Shown: in pieces, positions 53,839 through 62,333 of the stretch
Layout of the letters: every line of letters begins with the position of its first letter
How positions within the stretch are numbered: position 1 is the first letter of the stretch
Source: Bosea sp. 685
GTDB lineage: Bacteria > Pseudomonadota > Alphaproteobacteria > Rhizobiales > Beijerinckiaceae
Direction: 5' to 3'
Assembly: GCF_031884435.1 (NCBI RefSeq)
Contig: NZ_CP134779.1
Coordinates: forward strand, 4,092,001-4,156,000
Length of the DNA: 64,000 nt
Translations under genes and position numbers: made by a program
The notes under the pieces: model-generated
Told to the model about the DNA's origin: nothing
The model's input: the letters and a program-made list of their open reading frames with translations, nothing else
Database searches by the model: none

Positions 53839-54711
53839 ATGAGCGAGACGCGGGCCGAGAGCGCAAATGCGCCCCCAGACGAGCCGTCATTTCAAGACGA
53901 GCCGACTTGGCCGGGCTGGCTGGCGGCGACCGCGATCTGCGTGCGCTTCTATTCGCGGCTGCCGTTTCCGCGCCTGGCGCGCGAGGGCGAGGTCCACGCC
54001 ATGCCGGATTTCCGGCTGGTGCCGCGCGCCCTGCCCTTGGCCGCCCTCCTCATCGCGCTGCCCGCCGCGCTGATCCTGCTGGGCGCGGGCCTTGCCGGCA
54101 TCAACCCGACGCTGTCAGCCGCACTCGCCGTCACTGCGCTCGTGCTCACCACCGGCGCCTTCCATGAAGACGGTCTCGCCGACGCAGCCGACGGGCTGTT
54201 CGGCGGACATAGCCCGGAGCGGCGCCTGGAGATCATGAAGGACAGCCGCGTCGGCACTTTTGGGGCGATGGCGCTGGGATTGTCGCTGCTGCTGCGGGTC
54301 ACCGCGCTCGCCGCGATCCTGGCGGCGGCGGGCCCTTGGGCTGCGGCCGGCGCCGTCCTTATCGCCGCGCCCTGGTCGCGGGCTGAGGGCATCTATCTGC
54401 TCGCGACCGAGAAACCGGCGCGTACGGAGGGCGCATCGGTGGCGGTCGGTCGGCCGACGGGGCGCACGGCCTTGATCGCATTTTGCCTGTCGGCTGCCTT
54501 TGCGATCATTCTCGACACCTCATTCGCCCTGCCACCCTTCGGCTTGGTGCTCGGCTGGTTCCTGAGCTTCGGCACCGGGGCGATACTCAAGCGGCTCTGC
54601 CGCCGCCTGATCGGCGGGCAGACCGGCGACATCGTCGGCGCGATGCAGCAGCTCTCCGAAATCGCGATCTATCTCGGCTTCGCGCTCATGCTGGGCGCGG
54701 CCAAGCCGTGA
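53839..54711 (+). CDS. cobS: adenosylcobinamide-GDP ribazoletransferase (cobalamin synthase)
   Basis: 290 residues with about seven helices in the inner membrane. It joins adenosylcobinamide-GDP with alpha-ribazole. The metal-binding signature is TTGAFHEDGLADAADGLFGGHSPERRLEIMKDSRVGTFG. RFYSRLPFPRLA and RLIGGQTGDIVGAMQQLSEIAIYL are also typical. The 25-residue polar N-terminus is longer than in E. coli. The DUF1289 gene overlaps its stop. No cobalamin riboswitch was recognised in the 115-bp divergent region. Confidence 0.95.
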   Translation: MSETRAESANAPPDEPSFQDEPTWPGWLAATAICVRFYSRLPFPRLAREGEVHAMPDFRLVPRALPLAALLIALPAALILLGAGLAGINPTLSAALAVTALVLTTGAFHEDGLADAADGLFGGHSPERRLEIMKDSRVGTFGAMALGLSLLLRVTALAAILAAAGPWAAAGAVLIAAPWSRAEGIYLLATEKPARTEGASVAVGRPTGRTALIAFCLSAAFAIILDTSFALPPFGLVLGWFLSFGTGAILKRLCRRLIGGQTGDIVGAMQQLSEIAIYLGFALMLGAAKP

Positions 54712-54884
54712 CGGCGGCATCCAGTCCCTGCATCAAGGTCTGCGTGATCGACCCTGCCAGCAAGCTCTGCCAGGGCTGCGGCCGGACGCTCCGAGAAATC
54801 GCGCAATGGGCCGGCATGAGCGAGGCGCAGCGGATGGCGGTAATGGCGCTGCTGCCGGAGCGCATGCGGGCGCAGCGGGGCTGA
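54708..54884 (+). CDS. DUF1289 small cysteine-motif protein
   Basis: 58 residues from a GTG at 54708 that overlaps the cobS stop (GTGA). The motif SPCIKVCVIDPASKLCQGCGRTLREIAQW gives C-x3-C-x8-C-x2-C followed by GRTLxEI, the complete DUF1289 signature, which probably binds zinc or an Fe-S cluster. Its function is unknown, but it is widely kept in proteobacteria. Translational coupling to cobS suggests co-expression only. Confidence 0.85.
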   Translation: MTAASSPCIKVCVIDPASKLCQGCGRTLREIAQWAGMSEAQRMAVMALLPERMRAQRG

Positions 54885-54935
54885 CCGCTCAGTCCTGTGC
54901 AGCGGCGCTACCAGAGCGGGATGAATTGCTCGGGA

Positions 54936-55098
54936 CACACCGCCGTCATTCCGGGGCGGTCCGCAGGATCGAGCCCGGAACCCAGAACCGATGCAGCGGC
55001 CTGAGAAGGCACGGGGAGCAGGCTCGCTTCACGACGACACGCATCGGTTCTGGGTTCCGGGCTCAGGCCTTCGGCCTGCCCCGGAATGACGGTGTGGT
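54936..55098. repeat. variant palindromic repeat of family B, copy 8
   Basis: Outer arms CACACCGCCGTCATTCCGG and CCGGAATGACGGTGTGG. The inner part differs from other B copies (GAACCCAGAACCGATGC / GCATCGGTTCTGGGTTC). Confidence 0.82.
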
Positions 55099-55109
55099 TC
55101 CAGCTGAAA

Positions 55110-55601
55110 TCACTCGGCTCGGGCTGTCGCGACGAGTGCCTCACCCGTCAGCCGGTAGAAGATCTTCTCCCGCTGCGCGACCGCGCCCAGGCTCTCATAG
55201 AAGCGCAGCAATTCGGGATTGGCGGCGTCTGCCGTCCAGTCGAGACGCTTATGGCCGCGCGCCAATGCGAGGTCGGCAAGCGCGCGCATCAAGGCGCGGC
55301 CGATGCCGGCTCCACGCGCCTCACGCGCCACGTAAAGCTCCTTCAGGAAGAAGCCCGAGGTCAGGCCGGGTCCGGGATAGATCGCCGCAGCCGCGGCGAA
55401 GCCGAGCAGCGCCGCGCCATCCCCAGCGATCAGCAGCTCGACGCCGGCCGGCGGCGCCGCGATGCCGGCCAGGATCTGCGCCGGCTCCGGGCACGGCACG
55501 CGGTAATGCCCCTGCATCTCGACCATCAGCGCCACCAGCGCCGGATGGTCGGCCTCCGTGAGAGGACGAATGCGGATTTTCCGGGTCTGAGCAGCCATCA
55601 T
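55110..55601 (-). CDS. GNAT-family N-acetyltransferase
   Basis: 163 residues from the first of two consecutive ATGs (55601), behind GGAGGGCGG. The fold markers are IRIRPLTEADHPALVALM, LKELYVAREARGAGIGRALMRALADLAL (acetyl-CoA loop RGAGIG) and LDWTADAANPELLRFYESLGA. The family mostly acetylates small amines or peptides; the target is unknown. It lies 10 bp after the TSUP gene in the same direction. Confidence 0.9.
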   Translation of the reverse strand: MMAAQTRKIRIRPLTEADHPALVALMVEMQGHYRVPCPEPAQILAGIAAPPAGVELLIAGDGAALLGFAAAAAIYPGPGLTSGFFLKELYVAREARGAGIGRALMRALADLALARGHKRLDWTADAANPELLRFYESLGAVAQREKIFYRLTGEALVATARAE

Positions 55602-55611
55602 CCGCCCTCCT

Positions 55612-56445
55612 TCAGACAAGCAGCGACCAGAGGAAGCGGCTGGCGATGACCAGCAGGAACAGCCCGAAGGCCACCTCCAGCTTGCGCTTCGAGAGCCTAT
55701 GCGCCAGGCGCGCGCCGATCGGGGCTGTCCAGATCGAGGTCGGGATGAAGAGCAGGAAGCCGATGAAGGAGACATAGCCGAGCGAGAGCGGCGGCAGCAC
55801 GTCCATCTTCGGCCAGCCGGCATAGATGAAGCCGAGTGCGCCGGGGATCGAGATCAGGACGCCCAGCCCCGAGGAGGTCGCGACGGCCTGGTGGATCGGG
55901 CGGCCATAGAAGGTCATGAACAGGCTCGATAATTGGCCGCCGCCAATGCCCATCAGGGCCGAGAGCACGCCGATGACGCCGCCATAGATCGTCATCACAG
56001 GCCTGCCCGGCATCTCGGAGCCGAGCTTCCAGCGATCCGAAGCGAAGAGCAGGCGCATGGCGCTGGCGACCGCGACGACGACGAAGACGATCTTGAACAG
56101 ATCAGGCGGCGCGAAGCGGGCGACATAGCTGCCGAGGATGACGCCGAGCACGACCGGAACGGCCCAGACCTTGAGGATGTCGAGATCGACCAGCCCCTTG
56201 GCGCGATGGGCGTTGAAGGAGCGGATCGAGGTCGGGATGATGATGGCAAGCGACGTGCCGACGCAAAGCGGCATGCGCACCTCTTCGGGCACGCCGATGA
56301 CGCGGAAGACCTCGTAGAGCACCGGCACGATGACCGCGCCGCCGCCGACGCCGAAAAGGCCGGCGAGCACGCCCGTGAAGGCGCCTGCGACGACGAGCGA
56401 GACGGCGAGGAAGACGAGATCGCCGATCGGTATTCCAGCAAACAT
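55612..56445 (-). CDS. TSUP-family (TauE/SafE) sulfite/organosulfur anion exporter
   Basis: 277 residues from the ATG at 56445, with about eight helices. VAGAFTGVLAGLFGVGGGAVIVPVLYEVF and GVIGVLSALMGIGGGQLSSLFMTFYG are the two family repeats, each with the GxGGG loop. Members move sulfite, sulfoacetate, taurine or related anions. It forms a pair with the GNAT gene. The substrate is open. Confidence 0.9.
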   Translation of the reverse strand: MFAGIPIGDLVFLAVSLVVAGAFTGVLAGLFGVGGGAVIVPVLYEVFRVIGVPEEVRMPLCVGTSLAIIIPTSIRSFNAHRAKGLVDLDILKVWAVPVVLGVILGSYVARFAPPDLFKIVFVVVAVASAMRLLFASDRWKLGSEMPGRPVMTIYGGVIGVLSALMGIGGGQLSSLFMTFYGRPIHQAVATSSGLGVLISIPGALGFIYAGWPKMDVLPPLSLGYVSFIGFLLFIPTSIWTAPIGARLAHRLSKRKLEVAFGLFLLVIASRFLWSLLV

Positions 56446-56757
56446 GGGATGAGCCCGGTGATTTTCAGGCGCATCCTGTGGGCGATTTCGCCTGCGACGG
56501 CAAGGCTGGCTGCGGCAGAGCGGCCATACCCGGACAAGCAAGAGCCGGACCGGGACAGGGCTATTCCCATGCGGCTGGGGCAAGGCAGCCCCCTTGCCAT
56601 GAGGGCTCGACCGAGCGCAACGGAGCGGCCGATCCTGAGGCCGCGTCCCAGGTGACGCCGCTGCAACCCATCATCGGAAAGGACCAGAGACCACACAGGG
56701 ATGGCACGCAGCATCTGGACTAAATCGTTTCAATCAATAAAAATTGAGGGAGGTACG
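56446..56757. other. divergent intergenic region
   Basis: 312 bp between the TSUP gene and the SMP-30 gene. The right end has an AT-rich stretch (about 56722-56745, TCAATAAAAATTGAGG) with a small inverted repeat TCAAT/ATTGA just before the GGAGG ribosome site. No gene seen. Confidence 0.5.
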
Positions 56758-57984
56758 ATGACAGACCCCTATGAAGCGACATCTCCGCAAGGCGCGCTTT
56801 CGCGGCGAGCCCTGATCAGGGCAGCCAGTGCCGGCGTACTCGCCGCGGCAGCCGGCCCCGTTCTGGCGCAGACCGCGGCCAGCCCCGCCGCACCACCGAC
56901 CACCATCACCAACCCGCCGCGCGATTTCAGCCCGCGCGGCGCGCCGACCACCTATTTCTGGGATCCCGACGTCATCGCGGTCGACCCGTCCTTCAATGGC
57001 CTGGCCCAGCCCAACGCCTCGATCCAACGGCTCTGGACCGGCGGGCTCTGGGTCGAGGGGCCGGCTTGGAACGCACAAGGGCAATACCTGGTCTGGAGCG
57101 ACATCCCGCGCAACCGCCAGATGCGCTGGATCGAGGATGACGGCCATGTCAGCGTCTTCCGCGCGCCCTCGGGCAACAGCAACGGCAACAGCTTCGACTT
57201 CCAGGGCCGGCAGCTCTCCTGCGAGCATCTCAACCGCCGCGTCGTGCGCTATGAGCTCGACGGTTCGGCGACCGTTCTGGCCGACAGTTTCCAGGGCAAG
57301 AAGCTGAACTCGCCCAACGATATCGCAGCCCATCCCGACGGCAGCTACTGGTTCACCGATCCGCCCTATGGCGGCCAGCTCTATGAGGGCGCACCAGACG
57401 CGGCCGGCGGCCCGAGCAACGCCAATGGCAAGATCAATCCGCGGCTTGGCCAATTGCCCGGCATCGGGCTGGCGAAGCGCGAATTGCCGACCAACACCTA
57501 CCGGCTCGATCCGAGCGGGCGCCTCGACATCGTCGCCACCGAGCAACAGGTGCCGGACCCGAACGGGCTCGCCTTTTCGCCTGACTACAAGAAACTCTAC
57601 ATCTGCTCGACTGGAAAAGGGCCAGGCGACACCGGGCCGGGCGGCAAGGGCGACATCCATGTCTTCGATGTCGGTGCCGACAACAAGCTCTCGAACCAGA
57701 AGCTCTTCGCCGATTGCATGATCGACGGCATCAATTGCGGGCCGGACGGCTTGCGCTGCGATGTCGAGGGCAATCTCTGGGCCTCGTCCAATGCCGGGCG
57801 CAATGTCGGCTATAACGGCGTCACGGTGTTCAATCCGGCCGGCAAGCTGATCGGCCGGATCAGGCTGCCGGAGGTCTGCGGCAATATCTGCTTCGGCGGC
57901 CCCAAGCGAAACCGGCTGTTCATGGCCGCAAGCCAGTCGATCTACGCGGTCTATCTCGCGACGCAGGGCGCCGGGCCGGGCTGA
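56758..57984 (+). CDS. exported SMP-30/gluconolactonase-family protein
   Basis: 408 residues from the ATG at 56758, behind GGGAGG. A Tat signal (LSRRALIRAASAGVLAAAAG) is followed by the six-bladed propeller. Family signatures: WVEGPAWNAQGQYLVWSDIPRNRQMRWIEDDG (metal-binding Glu), GRQLSCEHLNRRVVRYE, KLNSPNDIAAHPDGSYWFTDPPYGG (Asn and Asp), VPDPNGLAFSPD and GPDGLRCDVEGNLWAS. The enzyme would open a sugar lactone in the periplasm. Transcribed alone and ended by a terminator. Confidence 0.92.
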   Translation: MTDPYEATSPQGALSRRALIRAASAGVLAAAAGPVLAQTAASPAAPPTTITNPPRDFSPRGAPTTYFWDPDVIAVDPSFNGLAQPNASIQRLWTGGLWVEGPAWNAQGQYLVWSDIPRNRQMRWIEDDGHVSVFRAPSGNSNGNSFDFQGRQLSCEHLNRRVVRYELDGSATVLADSFQGKKLNSPNDIAAHPDGSYWFTDPPYGGQLYEGAPDAAGGPSNANGKINPRLGQLPGIGLAKRELPTNTYRLDPSGRLDIVATEQQVPDPNGLAFSPDYKKLYICSTGKGPGDTGPGGKGDIHVFDVGADNKLSNQKLFADCMIDGINCGPDGLRCDVEGNLWASSNAGRNVGYNGVTVFNPAGKLIGRIRLPEVCGNICFGGPKRNRLFMAASQSIYAVYLATQGAGPG

Positions 57985-58007
57985 ACCAGCCTGATGTCAC
58001 TCATGGA

Positions 58008-58040
58008 GGAGCCCCGGAGCGTTCTGCTCCGGGGCTCCTT
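58008..58040 (+). terminator. rho-independent terminator after the SMP-30 gene
   Basis: A 13-bp perfect stem GGAGCCCCGGAGC / GCTCCGGGGCTCC with a 5-nt loop and a short TT tail. Confidence 0.8.
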
Positions 58041-58080
58041 CGTCATTCCGGCGGCCAAGCAGACGGCAAACCCGTCGGCC

Positions 58081-58791
58081 TTACGCGTCGACGATCGGTG
58101 CGAAGCCACCATGGATCAGGCGCCTCCCGTCGAAGGGCATCTCGCGCCGCATCCGCGGATCGGCCATGACCTTCTGCCAGCCGGCATTGCGGACCTCTTT
58201 TGAGGGCCATTCGATCCAGGAATAGACCACCGTCTCGTCGGCTGTCGCCTGCACCGCCCGCTTGAAATCGGTGAGCTTGCCGTCGGGAACATCCTCGCCC
58301 CAGCTGTCGACGACGCGGGCGGCGCCGTGCTCGCACAAAACCGCGCCATGATGTTTGCAGAAGTCGCGATAGGCGTCCTTGTTGCCGCTCGGAACCGCAG
58401 CGACCATGCCGTCGACATAGGCCATTCCACCGCTGGCGCCCTGCTGGGCAAGCGAAGCGAAGCCGCCATAGATCATGCGCTTGCCGTCGAAGGGCATGGA
58501 GGTGCCCATCTCCTTCATGCGCGGGTCGCTCATCATCTTCTCATTCGCCGCGTCGGCGACGGCCTTGTCGGGAAATTCGAGCCAGGAGAAGACGACGACC
58601 TCGTCGGGCGCAGCCTGCACAGCGCTCTTGAAGTCGGTCAGCTTGCCGTCGGGGATGTCGTCGCCCCAGGCCTCGACGAGGCGGGTCGCGCCGAACTCCC
58701 TGAAGATCGGGGCGGCATCAGCGGCATGCTTGCGATAGGCCTCCTTGTTCGCAGCCGGAACGGCGACGACGAATCCTTGCACATAGGTCAT
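58081..58791 (-). CDS. tandem DUF1428 protein
   Basis: 236 residues made of two DUF1428 domains. Domain 1 (1-116) is YVQGFVVAVPAANKEAYRKHA, LVEAWGDDIPDGKLTDFKSAVQA, VVVFSWLEFPDK and MPFDGKRMIYGGF. Domain 2 (about 123-236) repeats the same order: YVDGMVAAVPSGNKDAYRDFC, VVDSWGEDVPDGKLTDFKRAVQA, VVYSWIEWPSK and MPFDGRRLIHGGF. The family is normally a single domain of about 117 residues forming a ferredoxin-like (ABM-type) dimer, so this is a covalent pseudo-dimer. The function is unknown. It lies with the SRPBCC and ArsR genes in the same direction. Confidence 0.9.
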   Translation of the reverse strand: MTYVQGFVVAVPAANKEAYRKHAADAAPIFREFGATRLVEAWGDDIPDGKLTDFKSAVQAAPDEVVVFSWLEFPDKAVADAANEKMMSDPRMKEMGTSMPFDGKRMIYGGFASLAQQGASGGMAYVDGMVAAVPSGNKDAYRDFCKHHGAVLCEHGAARVVDSWGEDVPDGKLTDFKRAVQATADETVVYSWIEWPSKEVRNAGWQKVMADPRMRREMPFDGRRLIHGGFAPIVDA

Positions 58792-58821
58792 GGCTTCACT
58801 CCCAGGGGTTCGAGGCCGGTT

Positions 58822-58873
58822 GGAGCGTTTTCACGCGAACCGGTATCCACTTCGCTCGAAGGCGCTCTCGCCT
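58822..58873. repeat. repeat family D, copy 5
   Basis: GAGCGTTTTC-acgcgaaccggtatccacttcgctc-GAAGGCGCTC; the reverse complement of the copy 4 core. Confidence 0.7.
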
Positions 58874-58901
58874 CCAAAGCCGTCCCCGATCGCATGCGCG
58901 A

Positions 58902-59357
58902 TCAGGCGAACAGCGCCTCCAGCTTGACCATCGAGCCGGTCCAGCCATGGGTGTGGCTCTTGACCACCTGCTCGTCGAAGAGCTGCTCGTGCAGCAGCGT
59001 CAGGATGGTGATGTCGCCATCGGGCTTCAGCGTGACGGTGACGCGCGAGACGCGCTCGGGCGTCGTCACCCAGGACCAGCTGAAGACCAGCCGCTCATTC
59101 GCGACGACCTCGTGATAGGCGCCCGAGACCTGATGCCGCGCGCCGGTGTTTTCCAGCATCACGATGCGGTAGACGCCGCCGACCCGGACATCGAGCTCGG
59201 CCTCCAGCGTCTCGACGTTTTCCGGCCCGAACCAGCGCGTCAGCAGCTTGGGATCGGTCCAGGCCCGATAGACCTCGGCGGGGCTGGCGTTCAAGCGCCG
59301 CTTCATCGTCAGGCTCGGCGTGGTTTTGGTCGGAGTGGTTTTGGCTCGAGCGTCCAT
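58902..59357 (-). CDS. SRPBCC (AHSA1-like) domain protein
   Basis: 151 residues from the ATG at 59357, behind GGGAGG. The START-like fold shows RRLNASPAEVYRAWTDPKLLTRWFGPE, VGGVYRIVM, VSGAYHEVVANERLVFSWSW, VTVTLKPDGDITILTLLHEQL and HTHGWTGSMVKLEALF. It probably binds a small hydrophobic molecule. The pairing with the upstream ArsR regulator, 58 bp away, is a common conserved operon. Confidence 0.9.
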   Translation of the reverse strand: MDARAKTTPTKTTPSLTMKRRLNASPAEVYRAWTDPKLLTRWFGPENVETLEAELDVRVGGVYRIVMLENTGARHQVSGAYHEVVANERLVFSWSWVTTPERVSRVTVTLKPDGDITILTLLHEQLFDEQVVKSHTHGWTGSMVKLEALFA

Positions 59358-59415
59358 CGCATCGCCTCCCGGCACGTTTCTTGTTTCAGGCGCCGCCTCG
59401 TTCGGGCGTCGTCTT

Positions 59416-59775
59416 TCAGATCTTGTCTTTCACATCCCGATCCTGGCGCTGCGCGTTCAGCATCGCCTCCAGCGCGTCGAGGCGCTGGGTCCAGAACCTT
59501 TGGTAGCGCGCGAGCCAGCCCATCGCCTCCTCCATCGGTTCCGCGTTGAGGCGGCACGATACCGTGCGGCCCTGCTTCGAGCGCGTGACCAGCCCGGCAT
59601 CGGAGAGCACGTCGAGATGCTTCATGATCGCCGGCAGCGAGACCGGAAAGGGCCGCGCCAAGTCGCTGATCGAGAGCCCGTCCTCCCCTTCGAGACGCGC
59701 CAGCAACGCCCGCCGCGTCGGATCGGACAGAGCGGAAAAGGTGCGGTCGAGCTGCGTCCCTTGAAACTTAACCAT
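59416..59775 (-). CDS. ArsR-family transcriptional regulator
   Basis: 119 residues from the ATG at 59775. The winged helix reads LDRTFSALSDPTRRALLARLEGEDGLSISDLARPFPVSLPAIMKHLDVLSDAGLVTRSKQGRTVSCRL. No metal-binding cysteine pair is present in the usual helix, so it is the metal-independent type found with AHSA1 proteins. The start codon lies inside a palindrome, suggesting autoregulation. Confidence 0.92.
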   Translation of the reverse strand: MVKFQGTQLDRTFSALSDPTRRALLARLEGEDGLSISDLARPFPVSLPAIMKHLDVLSDAGLVTRSKQGRTVSCRLNAEPMEEAMGWLARYQRFWTQRLDALEAMLNAQRQDRDVKDKI

Positions 59776-59786
59776 TGAGTTAAGTT
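59767..59786. promoter_or_regulatory. ArsR operator candidate over the start codon
   Basis: ACTTAAC-N6-GTTAAGT is a perfect 7-bp-arm palindrome covering the arsR ATG. Confidence 0.65.
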
Positions 59787-60253
59787 TAGGCGCGCGACAT
59801 GGTGCCGTCAAGCCTTACGCCACTGCACGCCGCCCGCATGCAGGTGTAGGGAAACCCAAAGTTTGCCGCAGTTGAGCAAAACTGCCGCAAACCGCGCCCG
59901 TCAGCCGGAGTTCGCCCCTCGCGTTTGACCAGGGAACACGCAGATTGCCATCTCGCGACGCGACGGACCGGCACTTGCTCCAAGTGCGAGACATGCGAAG
60001 GAACTGCGGGATGCAAAAGTTGCGAGAAGATCGCTCTTGTTCTCACGGCGCACAAAGATTGGCGCCGGGATGCGCAACTTGGCACCGATATGCAGAAAGT
60101 TTGGCACTTGCCGTGGTTTCCCCCGCCCCCCGCGGCACCTCCAACACGCTTTAGGATACGATCTTTTGAAAACGTACGGGCGATTCACGAGAATCGCCGT
60201 GCGACATTTCGCATGCGGCGACGTTGCGCTCTATCGGCCTCGCTGCCGCCCCT
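59776..60253. other. long intergenic region
   Basis: 478 bp upstream of arsR and downstream of the tetR stop. Base composition is lower in GC than the genes. Short open frames exist on both strands but lack signals or family likeness. TTTGCCGCAGTTGAGCAAAACTGCC at about 59861-59885 has a small TTTGC/CGCAGTT symmetry. I see no gene. Confidence 0.5.
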
Positions 60254-60895
60254 CTAGCCGCGAGCCGAAGGGTTCGGCGCCAAACCGCCTCGGGCGAAGG
60301 TCATATATGCGGCAACGATTTTCTCATCCATGTTGCCCTCGTCGTCCAGCCGATGCTTGAGACGCAGGCCATAGTAAATGCGGGACGCCATCAGGGTCAG
60401 CCCCATTGCTTCAATTCCGTCGTCATCGAGGGTTCGGATTTCGCCTCGTTGCGAGGCATTTCGGAGAACGCGGCGATAACCATCGTCGATCGTTTTGAAG
60501 TACTCCTCGAACGCTTCCGGCACAAAGAGTTCCGCTTCGCTAAGAACGCGCACGAAGAACGGGTTCTGGTACAGAAATCTGAACCAGGCTCGAAAAGCCG
60601 ACTCCTCGCGCTCGAAAAACGTCGCGTCAGAAGGAATGTGCGAGCTGACATAAGCCCTTAGAAGCACGCCATATTCGACAACGAGGTCCGCAAAAAGCTC
60701 CTCGCGATTTTGGAAGTAGTTGTAAAAGGTGCCGAGGGCGATACCGGCACGGTCCGTTATCCTGATGAGCGTAGCGGAAGCAAATCCGCTTTCTCCGATA
60801 ATTTCGGCAGTGCTCTGATGCAATCGCTGCCGAGTCTGCTCGACCTTCTCCTTCCGGGTCAGCTTGACGGCGGCTTGCGGGCGAGACGTCGCCAA
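60254..60895 (-). CDS. TetR-family transcriptional regulator
   Basis: 213 residues. The HTH is RLHQSTAEIIGESGFASATLIRITDRAGIALGTFYNYFQNREELFADLV. The C-terminal domain is in the style of regulators of fatty-acid or aromatic CoA pathways (SDATFFEREESAFRAWFRFLYQNPFFVRVL). It is divergent from the ABC binding-protein gene with about 240 bp between, so it probably controls the catabolic cluster on its right. Confidence 0.9.
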   Translation of the reverse strand: MATSRPQAAVKLTRKEKVEQTRQRLHQSTAEIIGESGFASATLIRITDRAGIALGTFYNYFQNREELFADLVVEYGVLLRAYVSSHIPSDATFFEREESAFRAWFRFLYQNPFFVRVLSEAELFVPEAFEEYFKTIDDGYRRVLRNASQRGEIRTLDDDGIEAMGLTLMASRIYYGLRLKHRLDDEGNMDEKIVAAYMTFARGGLAPNPSARG

Positions 60896-61057
60896 ATTCC
60901 ATGCTCCTCGGATTGGCGGCCGTGCCGCACTGCCTGCCCTACATAGCCCAATCGGTGCGATGGCGCACGTTCCGGCGTGATCGGTACCACGCGCGCAACG
61001 CAGTGACAGCCCATGTGCGTCGGCTCCGGACGCGGCCGAAAACTCAAAACATGAAAC

Positions 61058-61073
61058 ATGAAACGTCTTTCAT
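61058..61073. promoter_or_regulatory. TetR operator candidate
   Basis: ATGAAA-cgtc-TTTCAT is a perfect 6-bp palindrome, preceded by a second direct half-site CATGAAA at 61050-61056, 64 bp upstream of the binding-protein start in the divergent region. Confidence 0.45.
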
Positions 61074-61136
61074 TTTTGTTGACGAGCTCCCTTCCCGCGT
61101 GTTAGGCGAAAGAAAAAATGCAAACGGGAGGTTTGA

Positions 61137-62333
61137 GTGAAAAAGCAATTCTTGACCGCTTTCAGCGTCTTCGCATTCACGGCCGCAGCACACGGGCAGC
61201 AAGCACCGCTAAAGATCGGCGTGGTTGCCGATATGTCCGGGATGTATTCCGACATGACCGGGACTGGATCAGTCGAAGCCGTCAAACTTGCTGTTCAAGA
61301 TTTCGGCGGAAAGCTGAATGGAAGATCGATCGAGGTTGTGTCGGCCGATCACCAGAATAAGGGCGACATTGCAAGCAGCCTCGTCCGCAAATGGTTCGAC
61401 GCTGACGGCGTAGACGTCGTCGTGAATGCAGCTGGTTCAGCGGTGGCTCTGGCGGTCGTGGCGATCGCGAAGAACGCCAACAAGACCGCACTGATCACCG
61501 GAGCGGTTACGGATCGCCTCTCGAATGAGGCCTGCACCCCCAACAGCGTGCATTATGGCATCGATAATCACGCGCTCGTCGTGGGGACCGTCGATGCGCT
61601 GCTCGCTCAGGGCAAGAAGAAATTCTTCTTCATTGTCGCCGACTACGCCTTCGGCCACTCGTTCTTGGCCCAGGCCCGGCCCTATATTGAGGCCCATGGC
61701 GGTCAAGTCGTTGGCTCGGTTCGACACCCATTGAATTCGGCCGATATGTCATCCTTCCTGCTTCAGGCACAGGCCTCTGGCGCCGATGTGATCGCGCTGG
61801 CCAATGCCGGCAGCGACACGATCAACTCGGTATCCCAAGCCGGCGAGTTCGGCATGACGCAGGGCAAGCAAAGCGTCGCGGCGATGGTGATGTTCCTCAC
61901 CGACGTGCACTCGCTCGGCCTGGAGAAATCACAGGGCCTTCTGCTCACGACCCCTAGCTACTGGAATCTCAACGACGAGACGCGCGCCTTCTCGCAGCGC
62001 TTCAACAAGGTCGTCGGCCGGATGCCAACCTTCTACCAGCAGGCCGACTACTCTGCGACCCTCGCCTATCTCAAGGCTGCGGAAAAGGTCGGCACGCAGG
62101 ACGGCGCCAAGGTCGTCGCCGAGATGAAAGGCAAGCCCATCAACGACGGATTTGCCCAAGGCGGGATGATCAGGGAGGACGGCCTTCTCGTCCACGACGT
62201 CTACCTCGCGCGCGTCAAGAAGCCATCGGAATCCAAGGCTCCTTGGGACTATTACGATATCGTCGCGAAAATTCCCGGCGATAAGGCCTTTCGGCAGCTC
62301 GATAAGTCCGAGTGCCCGCTGGTGAAGAAGTGA
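61137..62333 (+). CDS. ABC transporter substrate-binding protein (branched-chain amino-acid/LivJ type)
   Basis: 398 residues from a GTG at 61137, behind GGGAGG. The signal peptide is 1-20 (cleavage near AHGQ). The type I periplasmic-binding fold shows LKIGVVADMSGMYSDMTGTGSVEAVKLAVQDFGGKLNGRSIEVVSADHQNKGDIASSLVRKW, FFIVADYAFGHSF and DVIALANAGSDTINSVSQAGEFG. This branch often binds aromatic or organic acids rather than leucine. The neighbours (MaoC-like, acyl-CoA synthetase) support uptake of a carboxylic acid for CoA-linked breakdown. Confidence 0.9.
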   Translation: MKKQFLTAFSVFAFTAAAHGQQAPLKIGVVADMSGMYSDMTGTGSVEAVKLAVQDFGGKLNGRSIEVVSADHQNKGDIASSLVRKWFDADGVDVVVNAAGSAVALAVVAIAKNANKTALITGAVTDRLSNEACTPNSVHYGIDNHALVVGTVDALLAQGKKKFFFIVADYAFGHSFLAQARPYIEAHGGQVVGSVRHPLNSADMSSFLLQAQASGADVIALANAGSDTINSVSQAGEFGMTQGKQSVAAMVMFLTDVHSLGLEKSQGLLLTTPSYWNLNDETRAFSQRFNKVVGRMPTFYQQADYSATLAYLKAAEKVGTQDGAKVVAEMKGKPINDGFAQGGMIREDGLLVHDVYLARVKKPSESKAPWDYYDIVAKIPGDKAFRQLDKSECPLVKK

